Shown piece by piece: positions 8,251 to 16,776 of a stretch of 64,000 nucleotides of DNA. The position numbers were made by a program, and so were the translations under genes. The DNA is taken from assembly GCA_019873735.1 (NCBI GenBank), contig JAIOAQ010000006.1, positions 1-64,000 on the forward strand, given 5' to 3'. This stretch comes from Chloroflexota bacterium (lineage in GTDB: Bacteria > Chloroflexota > Anaerolineae > Anaerolineales > Villigracilaceae). Numbering within the stretch: the stretch's first letter is position 1; each line of letters begins with the position of its first letter. The notes under the pieces were generated by a model. That model worked only from the letters and a program-made list of their open reading frames with translations, had not been told where the DNA came from and ran no database searches.

Positions 8251-8934
8251 ATGAAAATTCTGTGGAGGAGCATTCCGGTACTTTTTCTGGTGGTGTTAAC
8301 CGCCTGCCAGGGGATGCAAAAAGCACCCACTCCTACGGCCATTGATCCGATTGCCGTCTTCACATCGGCCGTTCAAACTGTGGCGGCAGAATTGACCCAA
8401 ACCGCTCAGGCCATGCCCACCCCCACCTGGACGTTCACCCCTGAGCCGCCGCCGCTTGCCCCCACACAACCGGTTGTCCCGGCCGAAACCTCTGCACTGG
8501 TTCCCCCGCCGCCGGCGATCGCTACTCAGCCCATCCTGTTGGCCTCTCCAACCGCGCTGGCTCTGGCGACAGGCGGCGGCCCGCTGTGTGACAACGCAAT
8601 CTTCATCAAGGATGTCACCATTGAAGATGGCACCAAAATGAAGCCGGGCGAGCAATTCAAAAAAGTGTGGCGCATTCAAAACACCGGCGTCTGCACCTGG
8701 GATGACGGCTATTCGCTTGTCTATGCCTATGGGGATGGCCGCCTGGGCGGCAATGGCTTTTCTATCAATTCTAAGGCAGAGTTTACCGCCCCCGGTGAAG
8801 TCCTGGACGTGGGGATGATGATGACCGCCCCCGAAAAACCCGGCACCTACGGCAGTTGCTGGCAAATGCGCAATGACCGGGGTGTCCTTTTTGGCACGCC
8901 GCTCTGCGTCGCAATTGAGGTCGTAAAACAATAA
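8251..8934 (+). CDS. Lipoprotein with NBR1-Ig-like domain, second of three
   Basis: The start at 8251 is set by GGAGG at 8241-8245 and by the lipoprotein signal it produces (lipobox LTAC). In-frame starts up to 87 bases upstream would bury the signal. A short Ala/Thr segment and a Pro-rich linker lead to an NBR1-type Ig domain at about residues 115-225: KDVTIEDGTKMKPGEQF, KVWRIQNTGVCTWDDGY and TYGSCWQMRNDRGVLFG. It has the same layout as the genes on either side but lacks the extra beta-rich region and the repeat tail of the first. Probably a surface-exposed interaction protein; the partner is unknown. Confidence 0.8.
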   Translation: MKILWRSIPVLFLVVLTACQGMQKAPTPTAIDPIAVFTSAVQTVAAELTQTAQAMPTPTWTFTPEPPPLAPTQPVVPAETSALVPPPPAIATQPILLASPTALALATGGGPLCDNAIFIKDVTIEDGTKMKPGEQFKKVWRIQNTGVCTWDDGYSLVYAYGDGRLGGNGFSINSKAEFTAPGEVLDVGMMMTAPEKPGTYGSCWQMRNDRGVLFGTPLCVAIEVVKQ

Positions 8935-8953
8935 CCCCCACCCAAAAAGACCT

Positions 8954-9538
8954 ATGAAGAAGTGGATTCTGATCTTCTCAACCCTGTCGCTGTTGATGGC
9001 CTGCACCCCCAAAGCGCCGCCCACACCCACCCCGGATATTGGCGCCATTTATACCAGTGCAGCCAATACCGTCATCGCCGAACTGACCCAAACGGCGGCC
9101 TTTTTCACCCCCACCTTTGAGCCAACCGCCGCCTTTACCCCGACGCCCGAAACACCCGTCCCGACCGCCGCCATTCCCCTCGAAGTGACTCCCACGCCGG
9201 TGGAATGTGACAACTCCGATTTCGTTGCCGATGTCAACGTTGAGGATGGCACCGTTATGCTCCCCGGCCAGGATTTCGTCAAAACCTGGCGGCTGAAAAA
9301 CACCGGCTCCTGCACCTGGAGCACAAATTACACACTGGTTTACGGCGGCTATACGGTCAAGATGGACGGCGTTCCCCTCCCCCTGGGGCAATCCGTTCTG
9401 CCGGGAGAGGAGGTAGAGGTCTCCGTGCAGTTCAAAGCCCCGCCCACGCCCGGAGAATATGTCAGTTATTGGCGCATGCAAAACGCCCTGGGCTATCCTT
9501 TTGGCGACTTCTTTTATGTAAAAATCATCGTTGAGTGA
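8954..9538 (+). CDS. Lipoprotein with NBR1-Ig-like domain, third of three
   Basis: This 194-residue protein has a signal peptide with lipobox LLMAC, a Pro/Thr linker and one NBR1-Ig domain: VNVEDGTVMLPGQDF, KTWRLKNTGSCTW and YVSYWRMQNALGYPFG. It is the smallest of the three and has little beyond the domain. The gene begins 19 bases after the second paralogue. Its TGA overlaps the GTG start of queG, so a surface lipoprotein and a tRNA-modification enzyme appear to be translationally coupled, which is probably an accident of operon packing. Confidence 0.8.
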   Translation: MKKWILIFSTLSLLMACTPKAPPTPTPDIGAIYTSAANTVIAELTQTAAFFTPTFEPTAAFTPTPETPVPTAAIPLEVTPTPVECDNSDFVADVNVEDGTVMLPGQDFVKTWRLKNTGSCTWSTNYTLVYGGYTVKMDGVPLPLGQSVLPGEEVEVSVQFKAPPTPGEYVSYWRMQNALGYPFGDFFYVKIIVE

Positions 9539-10596
9539 ACCAACCAGAAAGCCTTGAACAAAGCCTGAAAACGTATGCCCATCGGCTGGGTTTCCTGCTG
9601 GCAGGCATCACCACGCCTGAGCCGCCGCCTCATTTTCAAGTTTACGAAAACTGGCTGGCCGCCGGTCACCACGCCGAGATGCACTATCTGGAAGACGACC
9701 AGGCACGGACGCGCCGCGCCGACCCGACTCAGATCCTGGCCGAGTGCCGCTCCATCCTCGTCCTGGCGGTTCCTTATCCAGACCCGAAGAAGGCTCCCGC
9801 ACCCGAAGGGCAGCCTCCACATGGACGTGTTGCGGCGTACGCCTGGGGGGATGATTACCACCATATCCTGCCCCAGCGCCTGCAGGAAATTGTACGCTTT
9901 ATCGAAGGACGCCTCGGGCGGCCCGTTCCCCATCGCTGCTACACCGATACCGGCCCGCTGCTTGAACGTGACCTGGCCCAACGCGCCGGCCTGGGCTGGA
10001 TCGGCAAAAACACCTGTCTGATTCACCCGCGTTATGGCTCTTACTTCCTGCTGGCCGAAATTCTGCTCGGCCTGGAACTGCAGCCAGATCCACCTTTCAG
10101 CAGCGATCATTGTGGAACTTGCAGCCGCTGCATTCAAGCCTGCCCTACGGCCTGCATCCTGCCCAACCGCACGCTGGACGCCCGGCGCTGCATTTCCTAC
10201 CTGACGATTGAAAACAAGGGCGAAATCCCTGCTGCGCTGCGGCCGCAGATGGGCGAATGGGTCTTCGGCTGCGACATCTGTCAGCAAGTCTGCCCCTGGA
10301 ACCGTTTTGCTCCGCCAGCCGACCCAGCCTTTTTGCCAAGAGCAGGTCAACCCCGTCCCAGCCTGCCCGAACACATCAAATTGACAACCACAGAATTCAA
10401 CGCCAGGTTCAAAGGCACGCCGATCCAACGTGCCAAACGGCGCGGCTACCTGCGCAATCTGGCAGTTGCTCTGGGAAACAGCGGCGATAAGTCTGCCATC
10501 CCGAGTCTGGAAGCCGCTCGCAACGACCCTGAGCCGCTGGTAAGTATCCACGCCTCCTGGGCATTTTCTCGTTTATCAGATGAGGACCCTGCATGA
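9535..10596 (+). CDS. queG: Epoxyqueuosine reductase
   Basis: QueG reduces epoxyqueuosine to queuosine at tRNA position 34 using cobalamin and two [4Fe-4S] clusters. Both clusters are visible: CGTCSRCIQACP and CDICQQVCPWN, with an extra Cys in RRCISYLTIE. The upstream catalytic region DTGPLLERDLAQRAGLGWIG contains the conserved acid. The C-terminal 50 residues look like a HEAT-type repeat (IPSLEAARND). At 353 residues it is slightly short but complete. The start is a GTG inside a GTGA overlap with the preceding lipoprotein gene, and the end is an ATGA overlap with rdgB. Other queuosine genes are not in the window. Confidence 0.93.
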   Translation: MNQPESLEQSLKTYAHRLGFLLAGITTPEPPPHFQVYENWLAAGHHAEMHYLEDDQARTRRADPTQILAECRSILVLAVPYPDPKKAPAPEGQPPHGRVAAYAWGDDYHHILPQRLQEIVRFIEGRLGRPVPHRCYTDTGPLLERDLAQRAGLGWIGKNTCLIHPRYGSYFLLAEILLGLELQPDPPFSSDHCGTCSRCIQACPTACILPNRTLDARRCISYLTIENKGEIPAALRPQMGEWVFGCDICQQVCPWNRFAPPADPAFLPRAGQPRPSLPEHIKLTTTEFNARFKGTPIQRAKRRGYLRNLAVALGNSGDKSAIPSLEAARNDPEPLVSIHASWAFSRLSDEDPA

Positions 10597-11207
10597 CCAA
10601 ACTGTTGATTGCCACACAAAACCGGGGCAAATTGCGGGAAATTCAGGCTATTTTATCTGACCTGCAGATCACCCTGCTCACCCCTGCAGACCTGGGGCTT
10701 CAATTAGACGTTGTTGAAGATGGGAAAACATATGCCGAGAATGCGGCAAAAAAAGCCCTTGCCTATGCACAGGCCGGCGGCTTACCAGCGCTTGGGGACG
10801 ATTCGGGGCTGGAAGTTGAAGCGTTGAACGGCGCCCCTGGCATTTTCTCGGCTCGTTACTCCCCCAAGCCCGGCGCAACCGACGCTGACCGCCGCGCCTA
10901 CCTGCTCCAAAACCTGAGCGGCAAACCGCGCCCCTGGAAAGCGCGTTTCTACGCCACCGTAGCAATTGCAACCCCTCAGGGAAGGGTACATCTGGCAAAC
11001 GGCGAATGCCCCGGCGAGATCATCCCCGAAGAACGCGGCACAAACGGCTTTGGCTATGACCCCATCTTCCTGCTGCCAGAACTGGGGAGGACAATGGCGG
11101 AACTGGACGAGGAGCATAAGAATCGCATCAGCCACCGCGCCCGCGCGCTGCAAAATATCCGCCCCATCCTGTCCGAATGGCTTCATACGCTTCATTCTGA
11201 TGACTAG
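10593..11207 (+). CDS. rdgB: Non-canonical purine NTP pyrophosphatase (RdgB/HAM1)
   Basis: This 204-residue cytoplasmic enzyme hydrolyses ITP, dITP and XTP to monophosphates, keeping deaminated purines out of nucleic acids. Family signatures are the N-terminal IATQNRGKLREI, the catalytic DDSGLEVEALNGAPG with SARYSPKPGA, and the C-terminal GTNGFGYDPIF and SHRARAL blocks. Length is typical. The gene starts in an ATGA overlap with queG and ends the plus-strand unit. Confidence 0.93.
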   Translation: MTKLLIATQNRGKLREIQAILSDLQITLLTPADLGLQLDVVEDGKTYAENAAKKALAYAQAGGLPALGDDSGLEVEALNGAPGIFSARYSPKPGATDADRRAYLLQNLSGKPRPWKARFYATVAIATPQGRVHLANGECPGEIIPEERGTNGFGYDPIFLLPELGRTMAELDEEHKNRISHRARALQNIRPILSEWLHTLHSDD

Positions 11208-11276
11208 CCGCGGGGCAATACCAGGGGAACCGGCAATTGACAGCCTGGATTCCAAAAGGGCTGAAGCGCCCTACAT

Positions 11277-12050
11277 TTACGTTGTCAAGTCGGAGAAAGT
11301 ATTGAAGAAATTGAGCAAAATCTCGGCCACACGCTGGGGTTGTTCCAGCATGACCATATGGCCCGCGCCATCCACAATGCTCAATTGCGCCCCTTCAATG
11401 TTTTCAGCAAAATACTCTGCATAACGCGTGGGGGTCATTTTATCCTCGGCGCCGCAGATGACCAGTGTTGGGATTTTAATGCGCTTGACCTTTTCCATCA
11501 CGTCAAAGGCGTCGCAGGCCATGAAATCGCCATACAAAACCGAGGAGCGGGTCTCCAGCATTCGCTGTGCAGCCAATTCTTTGAGACGCTCATCGGCCTG
11601 AGGGCCGAAGGCCATCTCCATCACCGTCTGCACCGCCAGAGGGAACGTGGCCGGAGTGGAGGCGCTTTCGAGAATGGCAGGGGAAACGCGCAAGCGCGCC
11701 CCTGTCCCTACCAGACCAAGGCCGCATACCCGTTTGGGAAAACGTAAAGCCAGAGTCTGGGCAATGGCACCACCCATCGAATGGCCGACAAGGATGACCG
11801 GGGGAAGTTTCAACGCGCGGATAAACGCCGCCACGCTCTGGGCGTAGTCCAGAACCGATTGAAAGCCCACGCCTTCAGATTTGCCATGTCCGGGCAGATC
11901 CAAGGCCAGGACGCGCTGTCCATTCAGCCTGCGGATCTCCGGCGGCCAATGCAGATGTGTGCCTCCCGCCCCATGCAATAACAAAACGGGCGGGCGGTGT
12001 TCGTTTTCCAGGCCATGTGCAAAATAATATAAGCCGGCAGCAGAGGGCAT
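11277..12050 (-). CDS. Alpha/beta hydrolase
   Basis: This 257-residue protein has the alpha/beta-hydrolase (PF00561) layout: oxyanion loop LLLHGAGGTHLHW, nucleophile elbow GHSMGGA with catalytic Ser, an acid in the CGAEDKMTP loop and the His in DGAGHMVMLEQP. No signal peptide is seen. It lies 11 bases after the kinase gene at 12062 and is likely co-transcribed. The family includes esterases, C-C hydrolases and haloperoxidase-like proteins; the substrate cannot be chosen from sequence. Confidence 0.85.
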   Translation of the reverse strand: MPSAAGLYYFAHGLENEHRPPVLLLHGAGGTHLHWPPEIRRLNGQRVLALDLPGHGKSEGVGFQSVLDYAQSVAAFIRALKLPPVILVGHSMGGAIAQTLALRFPKRVCGLGLVGTGARLRVSPAILESASTPATFPLAVQTVMEMAFGPQADERLKELAAQRMLETRSSVLYGDFMACDAFDVMEKVKRIKIPTLVICGAEDKMTPTRYAEYFAENIEGAQLSIVDGAGHMVMLEQPQRVAEILLNFFNTFSDLTT

Positions 12051-12061
12051 GTTCGGTATCC

Positions 12062-13810
12062 TTAAGCACGTCCATGATGCAGGCGGTCGGCGGCCTCGTC
12101 GGTCAGAGGGATAAAGACCCGAACGCGGGTTCCCTTACCGGGCGCAGAGTCAATATGCAGCAGGCCGTTGACCAGTTCGGTGCGCTCGCGCAAATTGACC
12201 ATTCCCAAACTGCCGCGCTTGTCATAGGCCAGGTTGACGGCCTGTACGTCAAAGCCTGCACCGTTATCGGCAATTTCCAGCAAGATCAGGCCGGGGTCAA
12301 GGCGCTTCAGGCTGACGGCGATGGTTTCTGCGCGAGCGTGTTTGCGGGCATTGTTGACCGCCTCTTCCACAATGTAGAAGATCACCCCCTGTTTGCCCAT
12401 CTCCAACTGTTCCAGCAAGGTTTCGTCCACATCAATGGTGACGTTCTGGTTGAAGGTCTCGCGCATTTTCTCGGCCATGGTCGTCAAGGCCGCAATCAGG
12501 CCTTGCGATTCAAGCACCAATGGCCGTAAAGTGAAAAGCATGTGACGAATCTCTTTTGTGGTCCGCTGTGCCAGTTCTTCAATGCGCTTCAGTTCATCGT
12601 CTGCCGATTGGACGTCCTTTTGCAGCATGCGGCGGGCGATGTTAATCCGCATGGCAATTGCCGAGACCGATTGCGTGGGACCATCGTGCAAGTCACGCGC
12701 CAGTTTCTTGCGCGCTTCCTCATGCACTTCAATCATGCGTTCTTTCTCTTCCACTAGGTCTTGATACAAGCGCGAGTTCTGGATGGCAATTAACGCCTGG
12801 CGGCCAATGATATCCAGCATATCACGGCGATCCTGGGTAAAGAAATTTGGATCGGGGTGGGCAAAAAGCATAACGCCATAGACGTTAAACCCGCTGCGCA
12901 GGGGAAAACAGTAGGCTGCCGTGCAAGTGTGCAGGGCAACAATGCGGCTCAGTTCAGGGTCAAAGCCAACATTGGCGCCCAGTGTTGGCTCGCCGCTTTC
13001 AATCGCTTTGGCTAACAAGCCCTCTGCCGCCGGCAGGGTAACGCGCATATCGGCCGGCGTAAAGCGACGCGCCGAACCCACGCGAAGTTCATTGCCACTG
13101 AAGAGCAAAACGGCGTCCACCAGGCGCTCGTCCATCTCAAGATCGGGGTCTGTTTTTAATGCGCTGGCAGTCAGGTCAAGGGCGCTATCCAGCACGCGGC
13201 GGTAATCCAGCGTGGCAGTCAGGGTAGAGGTCAACTCATAAATCGCGCGCAGGCGTTCTGCCTGTAAGCGGTGTTTGCGTTCTTCTGCCTCCAGCCAGGC
13301 TTCGCGGGCACGGCGCAGGCGGCTGATAAGTTGGCGGCTGACGTACCCGAAACCGCCTGCCAGCAACGCGTTTCCTGCAAGCACGATGCCGGTCACCACG
13401 CCAAACGGCAGGGCCGCAGGCATAAACAGTTGGGAGACAATTTGCAACAGGGCCAGAATTCCTGCCGAGACGAAAGCCCCCAAGAACTCAAAATAAATGG
13501 CGCCGGTCAGTACCGGCAAAAAACAGAACCAGGCGGCCGGTCCGGTTAAACCACCTTGCAGCCAAAATATGACACCGGTCAGGACCAGGTCCACAGCCAG
13601 GTTGACCGGCCGGTGTGAGGCCATGCGTTGATTCAGGCCAGCCAGCAACGACATGGCCAGATTCCAGGCCGTCAGCAGGCCAATTGGCAAAAGCCGTATG
13701 CCGTTTAGTTTGCCGGCACTTCCCAGCACAATTGCCAGGGCTACCAACCCCAGCCAGCGAAAAGCGATCGAGAACCAGTCTGCAACATAGGGGGTTTCGA
13801 ACTTACGCAT
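12062..13810 (-). CDS. Sensor histidine kinase, NarL-type (HisKA_3) with GAF domain
   Basis: The 582-residue protein begins with about six hydrophobic helices (residues 15-165), then a short coiled coil, a GAF domain (about 205-345), a HisKA_3 dimerisation domain with phospho-acceptor His in ARDLHDGPTQ (about 370), and a HATPase domain with N-box EEAVNNARKHA and G-box GAGFD. The H-box type predicts a LuxR/NarL-type response regulator partner, but none is next to it. A TATGAT box six bases before the ATG suggests leaderless transcription. Confidence 0.88.
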   Translation of the reverse strand: MRKFETPYVADWFSIAFRWLGLVALAIVLGSAGKLNGIRLLPIGLLTAWNLAMSLLAGLNQRMASHRPVNLAVDLVLTGVIFWLQGGLTGPAAWFCFLPVLTGAIYFEFLGAFVSAGILALLQIVSQLFMPAALPFGVVTGIVLAGNALLAGGFGYVSRQLISRLRRAREAWLEAEERKHRLQAERLRAIYELTSTLTATLDYRRVLDSALDLTASALKTDPDLEMDERLVDAVLLFSGNELRVGSARRFTPADMRVTLPAAEGLLAKAIESGEPTLGANVGFDPELSRIVALHTCTAAYCFPLRSGFNVYGVMLFAHPDPNFFTQDRRDMLDIIGRQALIAIQNSRLYQDLVEEKERMIEVHEEARKKLARDLHDGPTQSVSAIAMRINIARRMLQKDVQSADDELKRIEELAQRTTKEIRHMLFTLRPLVLESQGLIAALTTMAEKMRETFNQNVTIDVDETLLEQLEMGKQGVIFYIVEEAVNNARKHARAETIAVSLKRLDPGLILLEIADNGAGFDVQAVNLAYDKRGSLGMVNLRERTELVNGLLHIDSAPGKGTRVRVFIPLTDEAADRLHHGRA

Positions 13811-13816
13811 AGGTTA

Positions 13817-13822
13817 ATCATA
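13817..13822 (-). promoter_or_regulatory. -10 box of the NarL-type kinase gene
   Basis: TATGAT on the minus strand lies six bases before the ATG at 13810 with no Shine-Dalgarno between, which fits a leaderless mRNA. The -35 region is weak. Confidence 0.45.
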
Positions 13823-13849
13823 CCCGAAAAAACTGAGGGGAGTAACCTA

Positions 13850-14581
13850 TCAAATTTGATAACCCATGCGGGTCAGAACCGGCCCCAGCGTCTCTGCCAG
13901 CACGGCTTGCTCCGCCTGGCTGTATTTCTCGCGAAAGCGGCCGATCTTGCCCTTGAAGAAATGCAGTCCCTGCTGCCCTGCTTCGGCTTTACCGGGACGA
14001 TATTTTTCAATGACCTCTTGAACCTGCGGACTGCTCAACTCCAGGCCGAGAAAATCCACCAGCCGGGCGACTTCGGCATCGTAGGAGGTCAACAAGTCTT
14101 CATAACGGGCTTTCAGGACGCCATCCTCGCTCATCCATGCTTCCCAGATTGCAACATACTCTTTGATGAAATCAAGCGACTTTTCAAAGTCGGTCAGATG
14201 GGAGAAGGCATTGGGGCGGCCTTTGGCCAGGGCGCGCTGGCCATAATCGTAGGCTGAAAGCATGGCATCGCGCGGGTCGCGGTAGATATAGGTAATACGC
14301 AGCAATCCCAGACGGCTGAGCAAGCGCGACCAGCGCGTTGGCCCGGCATGCGCCTTGATGACAAACGTATTCCCCAGCAAAGCCGGGATAGTGACCATTA
14401 ATAGCCGCCGCAGGCTGAGCACGCCGATATTGCAATTCACTTCTGTCAGGATGCTCTGCAAGCGGTACTTTCTGCGAATCTCGGTCGCATTTTGACACCC
14501 TGTCGTCAACATCAAATCATTGATTAAGTTGTAGTGCCAGCCCGAACCGGCACGCGGCATGCCAACAGATAAAACAATCAC
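13850..14581 (-). CDS. Sulfotransferase family protein
   Basis: This 243-residue protein starts with a PAPS 5'-phosphosulfate-binding loop variant (GMPRAGSGWHYNLI), and further on has YIYRDPRDAMLSAYDYG, the 3'-phosphate-binding block of sulfotransferases. PAPS-dependent sulfotransferases place sulfate on sugars, lipids or small molecules. It is the last gene of the polysaccharide operon, three bases after the ligase/polymerase gene, so a glycan acceptor is the natural inference. It differs from the second sulfotransferase at 17558, so the two may sulfate different positions. Confidence 0.8.
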   Translation of the reverse strand: MIVLSVGMPRAGSGWHYNLINDLMLTTGCQNATEIRRKYRLQSILTEVNCNIGVLSLRRLLMVTIPALLGNTFVIKAHAGPTRWSRLLSRLGLLRITYIYRDPRDAMLSAYDYGQRALAKGRPNAFSHLTDFEKSLDFIKEYVAIWEAWMSEDGVLKARYEDLLTSYDAEVARLVDFLGLELSSPQVQEVIEKYRPGKAEAGQQGLHFFKGKIGRFREKYSQAEQAVLAETLGPVLTRMGYQI

Positions 14582-14584
14582 AGA

Positions 14585-16063
14585 CTACTCCTTGGTTGGG
14601 GCTTGATGCGTTGATTCTAACGCCAAACCTGTGGATAATCCCACCAGGATTCCCGGATTGAGCCACAGATTGGGGATTGCCAGCGAATCCTGGGTCAGGC
14701 AGGTAATGAGAATGGCCAGCCAGGAGAACAGACCGGCAACACCGATAAAACGCAAAAACGAGCGGCTGCGCAAAAAAGAACGAATGTGGTGGAGCAAGTA
14801 AGCATAAAAACCGGCAAACAGGGTCAAACCAATGATGCCGGTCTCGGCCAGTAAGCGGATATAAAGGTTTTTGGGGTTAAGATAGAAACGGCCGCGGGGG
14901 CTGAGTTGCCAGACGGTTTGATACAACGAGGTGAACGACCAATCCGGCAGGCGGTCAAACAGATAAAACCCGCTGGCGCCCAAGCCTACGCCCGTAAATG
15001 GATATTCCTGGAAGGTCTCCATTGCAGCCCAGGCATAAGCCAGCCGGCTGCCTGCATAATTGTCAATCACAAAATCCACCAGGTTCTTGCTGCGGGCGCT
15101 CCATAACGCATTAATATACCGGCTGTTTGCCAAAAAATAACCGGAAAGCAGCAACAACGCCAGTGCGCCGGTCAGTATTCCCAGGCGAAGACTCAGACTG
15201 CGCACGCGCTGAAAGGGGGGCATAGCCTCTCCCGGGCGAAAGGGCGCACGCAGCCAGCGCCATATATCCCGCATCAATTGACGGCCTGTCAGCAGGAAGG
15301 TCAGGAGAGTCGCAATCAGCCAGGTGCCCAGCCCGCCGCGTGAATAGGCCAGCACAAGCAAGGTCAACGCTCCCAGCATCAGGACATACTTGAGCCAGCG
15401 AAAGGCCCCCAAGCGGTATTTGACCAAAATAGCGGCAAACAGCCAGGGGATGTAAATTGTATTGAGTTGGGCCGTCAGCCAGGAGGGCTCATACGCAAAA
15501 CCTGAGATCCGTTTTGAGCCGACCATGCCTCGCATAGAAAACAGGCGCTGCCAGCTGCTGACGGTGTTCTTATGCAAGTAATCGGTATAGAGGGCAAAGG
15601 TTTGTACCCCACTCCATAGCAGGTTGAGCACCAGCCCCACAAAAAGCCACTTCAAGGTAAAGCGCAGGTCAGATTCATCCCGATTCATCCACATCGCCGA
15701 CCAGAAGAAGGTCAGGCCAATGGCCATGGTCACCCAGGCCCGCAGAGCACGCTGCCCATATTCGTTTCCGGTAAAGCCCAGGGGAGCATATAAAGCCCCA
15801 ATCGCCGTTGTCATTGTGGCAAAGAGGACAAACAATCCCAGCAGGAGCAAGGCAGGAGGCCAATCAAATCGGGCCTTCTTTCTGACAATTTGTAGCATAG
15901 AAACGACAACCAATAAGGCCGCCGGGTAGAGCGCCAGAGGGCGGACAACGGTTCCATCTCCAAGAAAGGGAAAGTATCGGAAACTGGTTACCGGCAAAGA
16001 AACCAGCGCCGCGGCCCACAGCCAACGACTGAGACGGAGCAGAAAAGCATCTACTTTCATCAA
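14585..16063 (-). CDS. O-antigen ligase / polymerase family membrane protein (Wzy/WaaL-like)
   Basis: The 492-residue protein has about 10-12 hydrophobic helices. The Wzy_C signature region is present: AYSRGGLGTWLI in one helix-loop, and FQEYPFTGVGLGASGF in the long periplasmic-side loop. The family polymerises or ligates undecaprenyl-linked oligosaccharides. With a Wzz-like gene overlapping it by four bases, polymerase is more likely than ligase here. No flippase (Wzx) or priming transferase is seen in the window, so the operon is incomplete as a Wzy-dependent pathway. Confidence 0.82.
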   Translation of the reverse strand: MMKVDAFLLRLSRWLWAAALVSLPVTSFRYFPFLGDGTVVRPLALYPAALLVVVSMLQIVRKKARFDWPPALLLLGLFVLFATMTTAIGALYAPLGFTGNEYGQRALRAWVTMAIGLTFFWSAMWMNRDESDLRFTLKWLFVGLVLNLLWSGVQTFALYTDYLHKNTVSSWQRLFSMRGMVGSKRISGFAYEPSWLTAQLNTIYIPWLFAAILVKYRLGAFRWLKYVLMLGALTLLVLAYSRGGLGTWLIATLLTFLLTGRQLMRDIWRWLRAPFRPGEAMPPFQRVRSLSLRLGILTGALALLLLSGYFLANSRYINALWSARSKNLVDFVIDNYAGSRLAYAWAAMETFQEYPFTGVGLGASGFYLFDRLPDWSFTSLYQTVWQLSPRGRFYLNPKNLYIRLLAETGIIGLTLFAGFYAYLLHHIRSFLRSRSFLRFIGVAGLFSWLAILITCLTQDSLAIPNLWLNPGILVGLSTGLALESTHQAPTKE

Positions 16064-16776
16064 CGTCCCTGCTTCCGACCGACAAACAGGATAGCAAAAA
16101 CCATCAGCGTGAAACCGACAAAAGCGCCTGCCAGGACATAGGTACCCAGGCCGGTTCGACGAGTGACCGGCAAGCCGGTGATCTGACTGGGGTTGACCTC
16201 AATGTAAGCATTAATGCCCGTTGCGCGTTGCTCCAGGTCGGTGATGCGGGCCTGCAGATCTGAATCACAGGCCTGGCCGTTTTGGAGAGCAGCCCGCAAA
16301 GCCTGCAATTCAAGTTCCACGCTTACGGCCTGTTGCACCCGGTCTGCAAAGGCCACTGCCCAGGCAGAGGCCAGTTGTTGCGCCCGTTCAGGATCGGCAT
16401 CATCGGCCCACAGATGCCAGCCGGCCTCGCGCGGTTGACTCAGATTCAATTTTTCGTTGCGCAGTTCACCAACGGTGACACCGCCAACCCGCGCCGCAAC
16501 CGTTTCCAGCACTGCGTCGGACCAGGCCAGTTCCATCAATTTACGCGTCTCGCGTTCCAGGTAGTAGAACATATCCCGGTCGGTATTCTCTGGCCAGGCC
16601 TCTTCCAGGTTAAAGTCCACCACCACCGTTGCCTCGGCGCGATACGGAGGCGGAAAGGCAGCGTAAAGAGCGGCGCCGATCAAGGCACCCAGCAAAACCG
16701 AGAGTATCCACGCCCGCCAGGCGCCCAACAGGGTGAAAAAGTCCTCCTGCGAAGGCGGTTTCAATAGAAAGTTCAT
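16060..16776 (-). CDS. Wzz/YveK-type chain-length determinant protein
   Basis: This 238-residue protein has two transmembrane helices, at about residues 24-42 and 213-235, enclosing an extracytoplasmic region with a long helical segment. Chain-length determinants (Wzz family) are arranged this way. The residues after the first helix (PPPYRAEATVVVDF) form the usual beta-strand entry. No tyrosine kinase domain is fused. Start and stop overlap the flanking genes by four bases. It would set polymer length with the Wzy-like protein at 14585. Confidence 0.8.
   Translation of the reverse strand: MNFLLKPPSQEDFFTLLGAWRAWILSVLLGALIGAALYAAFPPPYRAEATVVVDFNLEEAWPENTDRDMFYYLERETRKLMELAWSDAVLETVAARVGGVTVGELRNEKLNLSQPREAGWHLWADDADPERAQQLASAWAVAFADRVQQAVSVELELQALRAALQNGQACDSDLQARITDLEQRATGINAYIEVNPSQITGLPVTRRTGLGTYVLAGAFVGFTLMVFAILFVGRKQGR

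Noticed and set aside
6770-8326. A 518-codon minus-strand ORF opposite the NBR1-Ig lipoprotein
   Set aside because: It mirrors a clear plus-strand lipoprotein gene with signal peptide and domain; the reverse reading is Gly/Cys/Val-rich and protein-like by codon mirror only.
11257-11272. Hairpin AGGGC/GCCCT after rdgB
   Set aside because: The stem has only five pairs and no T-run, too weak to call a terminator.
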